Shown here: piece after piece, positions 35,832-41,174 of the stretch
How positions within the stretch are numbered: position 1 is the stretch's first letter
How the letters are laid out: every line of letters begins with the position of its first letter
NCBI RefSeq assembly: GCF_025290915.1
Contig: NZ_JAOCQE010000029.1
Location: forward strand, 1 to 41,174
Reading direction: 5' to 3'
DNA length: 41,174 nucleotides
From: Streptomyces sp. 15-116A
GTDB taxonomy: Bacteria > Actinomycetota > Actinomycetes > Streptomycetales > Streptomycetaceae
Notes under the pieces: generated by a model
What the model was told of the DNA's origin: nothing
Databases searched by the model: none
What the model saw: only the letters and a program-made list of their open reading frames with translations
Translations under genes and position numbers: made by a program

Positions 35832-35847
35832 TGGCCGCTCCCATCAG

Positions 35848-35864
35848 GTTGTACAGACAGCAAC
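35848..35864. promoter_or_regulatory. Candidate GntR operator
   Basis: GTTG and CAAC arms enclose TACAGACAG, including the palindrome TGTACA, just upstream of the GntR start. The GT-TA-AC pattern partly fits HutC-type operators. Position suggests autoregulation; the match is loose. Confidence 0.3.
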
Positions 35865-35978
35865 AGCGTGGCAACCGAGGGTTCCGCCAGGCAAGCAAAG
35901 GCCAGAGAATCACTCGATGTGATGACATGCGGCGGGGGAAGCCTTTACGCAGGCACTTTCTCCCCGCTATGGGGGCCG

Positions 35979-37203
35979 TCACACCTCGATGGACCCGCCT
36001 CCTGAGTCGCGCTCCTCCGCCTCCTCCGGGTCCGGCGGGGTGGTGGCCAGGCCCAGAGCCTCGCGGGCGGTGACCGTCTTCCGGGCGTCGAGGAGGGCCC
36101 AGCCCTTGTCGTAGTGCTCGTAGTACGTGTCCAGGTCCGTGGCCTCGGCGGCGGCAGACCACTCCTTCTCGGCCCGCTCCAGCTCCTCGGCCAGCTCCGA
36201 CACCGGCCGCCGGGCGTCGTCGGGCCAGCGGTGCTCACGCAGCATCCCGGTCTGCTCCGTGAGCGCGTCGGCAACCTCGCGCGCCCACTTCCGCTGAGCG
36301 GGCAGGTCCTCCTCGCCGGCCTCCGTGACCGGTCCCTTCTCCATGGCCGCGTTGAGCACCTGGGCCGCCTCCAGATACGTCACCTGGTGCGCGTCGAGCG
36401 TGGTCTCGTCCTTCCGCAGTGACCCGGTGAGCTTGCTCCTGCCGTCCTCCTTGCCGAACACGCAGGTGATCTCACGGTCGCCGTAGCGCCAGCTCTGCCG
36501 GGACGGCACGAGGTAGTACACGGCGACGTCGTCCGGCAGGGCCCAGCTGTCCATGACATAGGCGTCCTGGAGGGCGTAGCACCGCTCGTCGGCGAGGTCG
36601 GTGAGGACGTCGTCGCCCGGGTAGGCGCCGTCGGGCCGGGTGAGGACGGCGAAGACCTCGCCGTCGTGCGCCCGCGCGCAGGGCACCCTGGCCGCCTCGG
36701 TCGTCCAGCCGTCCAGTCCGCCGGGCGAGTTGAAGCAGTCGCCCTTGCGGAGCGCGAGCACGCTGTCGGCGGCGGCACCGTCCTTGAAGCCCTGCCAGAC
36801 GTCGGCGGCGGCACCGGTGGTGAGCGCCACCACCCACAGCGCGAGCCCCACGGACGACAGCACGGACCCCGCGACGGCCATCCCGCGGCCCCCCCTCGCC
36901 CCGCCGCCGGATCTGCCGCAGCGCGATCACGCCCAGCACGAGCCCGACGGCCGGCAGGAAGCAGAGCACACCGAGGACCAGCGAGGCGATCGCGACGCCG
37001 TTGACGGCCGCCGGGGGACGCGGGCCGTAGGGCCCGTAGAGGCCGTACGGAGCGACTCCGGGCGCGCCTCCGTAGGGCGACTGCCGGGGCGGGTAGCCCC
37101 CTTGCGGCTGGGGCTGGGGCTGGGGCTGGGGAGCCGGGTACGGGCCCTGGAAGCCCTGCGGGTCCTGCGGGTGCCGGGGACCGGAGGGCGGAGGTATGGA
37201 CAC
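35979..37203 (-). pseudogene. DUF4190 + Septum_form protein, frameshifted at a G7 run
   Basis: The 5' part starts at GTG 37203 (AGGAG upstream). It encodes a Pro/Gln-rich leader (PYPAPQPQPQPQPQGGYPP), then the first DUF4190 helix (GVAIASLVLGVLCFLPAVGL) and ALRQIRRRGEGG. At the run of seven G on the minus strand (36889-36895) the frame changes. The second helix (AVAGSVLSSVGLALWVVALT) and a Septum_form-like domain (GDCFNSPGGLDGWTTEAARV, CARAHDGEVFAVL, CYALQDAY) continue in another frame to 35979. Removing one G joins both parts into a normal 407-residue protein. The 5' frame left alone runs into unrelated sequence to 36472. An ATG at 36881 just after the G run could restart translation, since the run itself looks like a ribosome site. 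Sequencing error in the homopolymer is the first alternative to a true mutation. Confidence 0.8.
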
Positions 37204-37412
37204 GAGTACCGTGCTCCTGTTTCGGCTGCGGGCGACGAGAGGCGGGTGGCCGGTGTGCGGCTGGCCGCATCGTAAGCGCAGGGTGATCGTCGGACGCACC
37301 GGGGTGACGAACACGACGATCCGCCCGCGCCGCTGTGAACGGCAGATGACCTCCCACTAGGCCCTGTCGTCAAATCCCCGTCGTCCGCCCGGAGGGCGGG
37401 CCTGGCGGCGGC

Positions 37413-37470
37413 GTGGGGGCACCTCCCGCCCGAGCCGTGCGAAGCGCGGTTCGAGGGTGGGGGAGCGTGC
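37413..37470. repeat. Internal palindromic repeat, copy 1
   Basis: Begins GTGGGGGCACCTCCC and ends GGTGGGGGAGCGTGC, with arms that pair across a GC-rich middle (CCCGAG and CGAGGG blocks). The ends are shared with copy 2 at 37533-37575. Confidence 0.75.
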
Positions 37471-37532
37471 TCTCGGCGTGCCGGGCGTCGACCGGCGTAC
37501 TGGTTGTACGTGGTCGGCGCCCGGTGCGGCGA

Positions 37533-37575
37533 GTGGGGGCACCTCCCACGCCCTTAAGGCAGTGGGGGAGCGTGC
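37533..37575. repeat. Internal palindromic repeat, copy 2
   Basis: Same GTGGGGGCACCTCCC start and GTGGGGGAGCGTGC end as copy 1, but with a shorter centre, GCCCTTAAGGC, that forms a small hairpin. The two copies lie in direct orientation 120 bases apart inside the inverted-repeat element. Confidence 0.75.
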
Positions 37576-37619
37576 ATGGCGTCGCCAGGCAGACGGGGAT
37601 TTGACGACAGGGCCTAGCG

Positions 37620-37674
37620 CCTCGTCCCCGCGGCGGGCCGGGTCGGGGACCCGGGCCCGTCCGCGAGGACGAGG
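37620..37674 (-). terminator. Long hairpin terminator of the subtilase gene
   Basis: Outer arms CCTCGTCC-CGCGG and CCGCG-GGACGAGG pair with one mismatch, and inner arms CGGGCC-GGGTC and GACCCGGGCCCG pair with one bulge. It lies 65 bases past the subtilase stop on the minus strand and directly abuts the MITE-like element. Confidence 0.65.
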
Positions 37675-37738
37675 GTGGTGCGGGTGGTGAGGGTGCGTCA
37701 GTGGCCTGACGTCAGGGGCAGGACGGGATCAGAACGGG

Positions 37739-39307
37739 TCAGAACTGCAGCGCCCAGCTGTTCAGGCGGCCGGTGTCCCAGTTCGCGTTGTCGCTGACCC
37801 GGAGTTTCCACGTGCCGTTCGCCGTCTCCGAGGAGGCGTTGACGGTGTACGTGGTGTTGATGTTGTCCGAGCTGCCGCCGGTGCCGTACGACTTCAGCGT
37901 GTACGCCGTGCCGTCGGGGGCGATCAGCTGGACCTGGAGGTCGCCGATGTAGGTGTGGGTGATGTTCACCTCGACGGCCAGGTCGGACGGTGCGTTGCCG
38001 CTGACGCCGGTGACGGTCACCGGGGACTCGACGGTGGAGTTGTCGGCGATGGCCGCGCCCTCGGTGTTCTCGAAGCGGTCACCGGGAGGCGGGGTGGTGC
38101 CGCCGCCCCCGACGTACAGCAGCCGGTTGGGCGAGCCGCTGCCGGGGTTGCCGACGACGCCGGTGGTGGCGGCGGAGGTCAGCGCGGAGGAGACCTGGGC
38201 GGGGGTGGCCGTGGGGTTGGCGGCCAGGTGCAGGGCGGCCGCACCGGCGACGTGCGGGCTCGCCATGGACGTACCGGAGATGGTGTTGGTGGCCGTGTCG
38301 CTGGTGCGCCAGGCGGAGGTGATGGAGGAGCCGGGCGCGAAGATGTCCAGCACCGAGCCGTAGTTGGAGTAGCTGGCGCGGGCGTCGCTGGAGGTGGTGG
38401 CGCCGACCGTGATGGCCTCGGTGACGCGCGCCGGGGACTTGGTGGAGGCGTTGGTGGACTCGTTGCCCGCCGCGACGACGAAGGTGACACCGGAGGCGAT
38501 GGCGTTGCGCACGGCCGTGTCGAGGGCGCTGTCGGCGCCGCCGCCGAGGGACATGTTGGCGACGGCCGGCTTGACCGCGTTGCGCGCCACCCAGTCGATG
38601 CCGGCGACGACCTGCGCGGTGGTGCCGGAACCGGAGTTGTCGAGCACGCGCACGGCGACGACCTTCGCCTTCTTGGCCACACCGTAGGCGTTGCCCGCGA
38701 CCGTGCCGGCGACGTGGGTGCCGTGGCCGTGGCCGTCCTGCGCGGTGTTGTCGTTGTCGATGGCGTCGTAGCCGTTGGAGGCGCGGCCGCCGAAGTCGCT
38801 GTGCGTGATGCGGACGCCGGTGTCGATGACGTACGCCGTCACGCCCTGCCCGGCCGAGTCCGGGTAAGTGTACGAGCTGTTGAGCGGGAGGTTCTTCTGG
38901 TCGACCCGGTCCAGGCCCCAGGAGGGCGGGTTGGGCTGGGTGCCGGTGATGCTGAAGGTGCGGTTCTGGATCACCGAGGCGACGGCCGGGTCGGCGGCGA
39001 GACGTTTCGCCTCGGTCTCCGAGGCCTCGATCTCGTAGCCGTTGAGGGCCTTGGTGTAGGTCCGCTCGATGTCGGCGCCGTACTTCCTGGCGAGCGCGCG
39101 GCCCTCGGCGGAGCCGGCCTTGGTGCCCTTGAGGGTGATGACGTAGCTGCCGGGGACGGCGTTCGCGGCGTCCTCGTACTGGATGGTGCCCTCGGCTGCC
39201 GGGGCGGCCGAGGCGGGGAGGGCGGAGACGAGGCTCGCGGTGAGCGCCGCGGTGGCCGCCGCGCCGATCGCGGCCATTCTTCGCCGGGTGCTGCGGGCGT
39301 GACGCAT
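37739..39307 (-). CDS. Secreted subtilisin-like serine protease with P-domain
   Basis: 522 residues with GAGGAGG before the ATG. The signal peptide (1-34, ending LPASAA) is followed by an inhibitor I9 propeptide (about 53-118, [14 protein letters not shown]) and a peptidase S8 domain (about 130-395). Catalytic residues are Asp162 in YVIDTGV, His195 in [11 protein letters not shown] and Ser347 in [12 protein letters not shown]; Asn282 in AAGNES forms the oxyanion hole. After a Gly/Pro linker a P-domain (about 410-522, [20 protein letters not shown]) closes the protein. Proteinase-K-like actinobacterial enzymes have this layout. It would digest extracellular protein and could supply peptides to the Opp importers. 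The frame is intact. Confidence 0.95.
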   Translation of the reverse strand: MRHARSTRRRMAAIGAAATAALTASLVSALPASAAPAAEGTIQYEDAANAVPGSYVITLKGTKAGSAEGRALARKYGADIERTYTKALNGYEIEASETEAKRLAADPAVASVIQNRTFSITGTQPNPPSWGLDRVDQKNLPLNSSYTYPDSAGQGVTAYVIDTGVRITHSDFGGRASNGYDAIDNDNTAQDGHGHGTHVAGTVAGNAYGVAKKAKVVAVRVLDNSGSGTTAQVVAGIDWVARNAVKPAVANMSLGGGADSALDTAVRNAIASGVTFVVAAGNESTNASTKSPARVTEAITVGATTSSDARASYSNYGSVLDIFAPGSSITSAWRTSDTATNTISGTSMASPHVAGAAALHLAANPTATPAQVSSALTSAATTGVVGNPGSGSPNRLLYVGGGGTTPPPGDRFENTEGAAIADNSTVESPVTVTGVSGNAPSDLAVEVNITHTYIGDLQVQLIAPDGTAYTLKSYGTGGSSDNINTTYTVNASSETANGTWKLRVSDNANWDTGRLNSWALQF

Positions 39308-39380
39308 GAGGGGTCCTCCTCAGTCGGTGGTGCGTGTGGGGTGGTGCACGCCGAGCAGGCCGCCCCGCTTCTGCCATGCA

Positions 39381-39399
39381 GGTCATGGTCATGACAATG
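39381..39399. promoter_or_regulatory. Repeated TCATG motif upstream of the subtilase gene
   Basis: GGTCATGGTCATGACAATG contains two TCATG units six bases apart and the palindrome TCATGA, about 75-95 bases before the subtilase ATG. It is a candidate regulator site in the 186-base gap; no promoter hexamers are clear. Confidence 0.3.
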
Positions 39400-39493
39400 C
39401 GAGGCGGCGCGTGTGCGTCAGCCGAAAGATTGAGGGTTCCACAGGAATTGCACAAGGGTCCTGCACGAACGAAACAGAGCCGCCATGCGGCCG

Positions 39494-41174
39494 TCATATG
39501 CGGGCGGTGTCCGTGGAGTTGGCGGTGCCGGCGGCCGCCAGGCGCTGCTGCTCCTCCTCGACGATGCGGCGGGCGAGCGCGGCGTCGGAGACGTCCACGG
39601 CGTCCGGCGTGGCCTCGGCGGTGTCGCTGCGCCGGGCGTAGGCGTCGAACAGGCGGTTCTTGTTCTCCAGGATGTGCAGCAGGCGTTCGTCCACGCTGTC
39701 CGTCGCCAGCAGCCGGTGCACCTGGACCGGGCGGGTCTGGCCCATGCGGTGGGCGCGGGCCACGGCCTGGTGCTCCAGCGTGGGTTTGACCTGCGGTTCG
39801 CACAGGACGACCACGGAGGCGGCCTGGAGGTTGAGCCCGACGCCGCCGGCCTCGATCTGCGCGAGCAGCACGGCGGGTCCTTCGGCACCGGTGAAGTCGT
39901 CGACGAGCTGCTGGCGTCGAGCGGCGGGGACGGAGCCGGAGAGGGGGCCGAGGAGGCGTACGGGCGGGGTCGTAGCGTCCAAAGCGCGTTCAGCCCCGGC
40001 GAGTACGTCCCGGAAGTACGAGAACACGACCACCTTGAGCCCGTTGTCCGCCGCCTCCTCCACCAGTTCACGCAGCCGCTGGAGCTTCGCGGACTTCTCC
40101 GGGTCGGCGTACGCGGCCCGGCGCATCGCCATGAAGTTCCCCTCGGCGACGGCCGCGCGGTAGGCGTCCTGGTCGGCGGCGCTGAACTCCTCCCACTCGT
40201 CGACCTGGAGCAGCGCGGGCAGTTCGGTGAGCACGTCCTGCTGATTGCGGCGCAGATACGCGGGCGCGACCGACGTACGGAACGCCTGCGGACCGGCGAC
40301 CGCGTCACTGCGCCGCACCGCGGGAACCAGGTCGGGGCGCACATGGCGCAGCAGCGCGCGGAACTCCTCGACGCGGTTCTCCATCGGCGTGCCGGTCAGG
40401 AACAGCACACGCTCGCAGTGTTCGGCCCACACCGCCACGGAGCGGGCACGGCGGGTGTCCGGGTTCTTGACGTAGTGCGCCTCGTCGACGACGAGCAGGG
40501 CCGGTCTCGTGCCGCTGGTGTCGTCGGGCGCGGGCAGGGTGCGCAGCATGTCGAAGGTGGTGACGGCGACTCCGCCGCGCTCGCGCCACTGGGCGTAGGC
40601 GTCCTGCCGGCCGGGGCCGTGCACCGGCAGCGCGCGCAGGGTGCTGCGGGCGCGGATCTCGCGGGTCCAGTTGATGAGCACGCCGGCCGGGCAGACCACC
40701 AGGAAGTGGCTGTGCCCCTCGGCCGCGAGGTGGGCCAGCGCCGCGATGGCCTGGACGGTCTTGCCGAGCCCCATCTCGTCGCCGAGGATCACCCGCCGCT
40801 GGGCGAGCGCGAACCGGGCGCCGAAGGCCTGGTAGCCGCGCAGCGAGACGCGGCGGTGGGTGTCGTCCAGCGGCTGGGCGTGCACCCGCTCGACGACCTC
40901 GGAGGGCAGGAAGCCCTCGCTCGCCGCCACGTCCGTGCGGTGCTCGGCGATCTCGGCGAGCTGGCTGTAGTACTCGGCGGAGCGCAGCTCGAAGTCGACC
41001 CAGGCCTCGATCTCGTCGACGGGCGGGCGCAGCAGGTCGGTGGTGGCCTGGGCGAGCAGCAGCCGCAGGTCACGCTCCTGCGCGTCGCGGACGATCTCCT
41101 GGAGCTCGGCGACGGCGGCCAGCGCCCGGGCGCGCCGCTTGCGCCCGGCGAACGCCATCCGCAGCCGCCCGGCG
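39494..41174 (-). CDS. SNF2-family DEAD/DEAH helicase, 5' end outside the window
   Basis: At least 554 residues are visible from an ATG at 41158, but the frame stays open to the edge (AGRLR before that Met), so the true start probably lies beyond 41174. The SNF2 core begins LRGYQAFGARFAL. Motif I is GDEMGLGKTVQ, motif II VVDEAHYVKN, motif III LTGTPMENR, and the second RecA lobe has VVVFSYFRDV, IEAGGVGLNLQAA and ARAHRMGQTRPVQVHRL. These proteins translocate on double-stranded DNA or remodel nucleoprotein; the bacterial role is mostly unknown. The C-terminal tail ends with a charged helix. It lacks the SWIM zinc finger in the visible part. Confidence 0.9.
   Translation of the reverse strand, partial: AGRLRMAFAGRKRRARALAAVAELQEIVRDAQERDLRLLLAQATTDLLRPPVDEIEAWVDFELRSAEYYSQLAEIAEHRTDVAASEGFLPSEVVERVHAQPLDDTHRRVSLRGYQAFGARFALAQRRVILGDEMGLGKTVQAIAALAHLAAEGHSHFLVVCPAGVLINWTREIRARSTLRALPVHGPGRQDAYAQWRERGGVAVTTFDMLRTLPAPDDTSGTRPALLVVDEAHYVKNPDTRRARSVAVWAEHCERVLFLTGTPMENRVEEFRALLRHVRPDLVPAVRRSDAVAGPQAFRTSVAPAYLRRNQQDVLTELPALLQVDEWEEFSAADQDAYRAAVAEGNFMAMRRAAYADPEKSAKLQRLRELVEEAADNGLKVVVFSYFRDVLAGAERALDATTPPVRLLGPLSGSVPAARRQQLVDDFTGAEGPAVLLAQIEAGGVGLNLQAASVVVLCEPQVKPTLEHQAVARAHRMGQTRPVQVHRLLATDSVDERLLHILENKNRLFDAYARRSDTAEATPDAVDVSDAALARRIVEEEQQRLAAAGTANSTDTARI

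Larger units (their letters stand above)
37357..37617. mobile_element. MITE-like element with 22-bp terminal inverted repeats and CTAG flanks
   Basis: A 253-base segment (37361-37613) is bounded by perfect 22-base inverted repeats (37361-37382 and 37592-37613, beginning GCCCTGTCGTCAAAT). The sequence CTAG lies immediately outside both ends. CTAG is palindromic, so it may be a 4-base target duplication, a TA duplication, or the outer part of a 26-base repeat. No transposase fits inside. The size, perfect ends and internal palindromes fit a non-autonomous element mobilised by a related IS; IS5-type elements with CTAG-like targets are a plausible source. It sits upstream of the frameshifted DUF4190 gene and just past the subtilase terminator. 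Confidence 0.85.

Noticed and set aside
37413..37690. Short ORFs inside and beside the MITE-like element
   Set aside because: They arise from repeats and lack codon bias, ribosome sites and family features.
37740..39307. Subtilase as part of a lanthipeptide or peptide-maturation cluster
   Set aside because: It has its own propeptide, P-domain and secretion signal, and no precursor or modification genes are nearby.

Overview
The window looks like a core chromosomal segment of a Streptomyces species. The DNA is very GC-rich, codon third positions are almost all G or C, and GTG/TTG starts and GGAGG-type ribosome sites are common. Several lineage markers are present: mshB of mycothiol synthesis, a WhiJ/AbaA-type HTH + DUF397 + ATPase module, two bldK-type oligopeptide ABC operons, typA, and an actinobacterial succinate dehydrogenase. 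From memory, this gene order matches the bldK neighbourhood of Streptomyces coelicolor (about SCO5100-SCO5128). No tRNA, rRNA, CRISPR array, prophage or transposase gene was found.

Layout from left to right. (1) 1-2700, minus strand: a partial Gly/Pro/Ser-rich protein, then a coupled run of an HATPase-type protein, mshB and a DUF6113 membrane protein. (2) 2701-3930, plus strand: a DUF5753 HTH regulator and its DUF397 partner, divergent from the ATPase gene. (3) 3920-6440: a tiny membrane protein and a dipeptidyl-peptidase-IV-like serine peptidase. (4) 6547-12113 and 12697-18538, both minus: two complete paralogous peptide-uptake operons (binding protein, two permeases, two ATPases) with a VOC-fold gene between them. 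(5) 19116-24203, minus: typA with a strong terminator, a small lipoprotein, and an orphan family-5 peptide-binding lipoprotein. (6) 24494-28424, plus: a small coiled-coil protein followed by sdhC-sdhA-sdhB. (7) 28416-34722, minus: a methyltransferase, a membrane-anchored GH18-like protein, a PAS-GAF-PP2C-HATPase phosphatase, an RsbW-like kinase-fold protein, a Nudix hydrolase and a SPOR protein. (8) 35079-41174, minus: a GntR/UTRA regulator, a frameshifted DUF4190/Septum_form gene, a MITE-like element, a secreted subtilase with a P-domain, and a SNF2 helicase that runs off the window.

Two themes link the genes. The first is peptide handling: two Opp importers, an orphan peptide-binding lipoprotein, a cytoplasmic DPP-IV-like peptidase and a secreted subtilase could release, import and trim peptides. 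In Streptomyces, BldK import is tied to the signal for aerial growth. The second is regulation by kinase-fold and phosphatase proteins: three HATPase modules, one PP2C phosphatase and one WhiJ-like regulator.

The least ordinary structures are a 253-bp inverted-repeat element flanked by CTAG, a one-base frameshift at a G7 run, two tandem hairpins between the binding-protein and permease genes of only one of the two Opp operons, a possible bldA-dependent TTA at codon 4 of the RsbW-like gene, and a Cys/His cluster in the succinate dehydrogenase anchor. I found no convincing wholly new multi-gene system; these are local anomalies in an otherwise conserved region.
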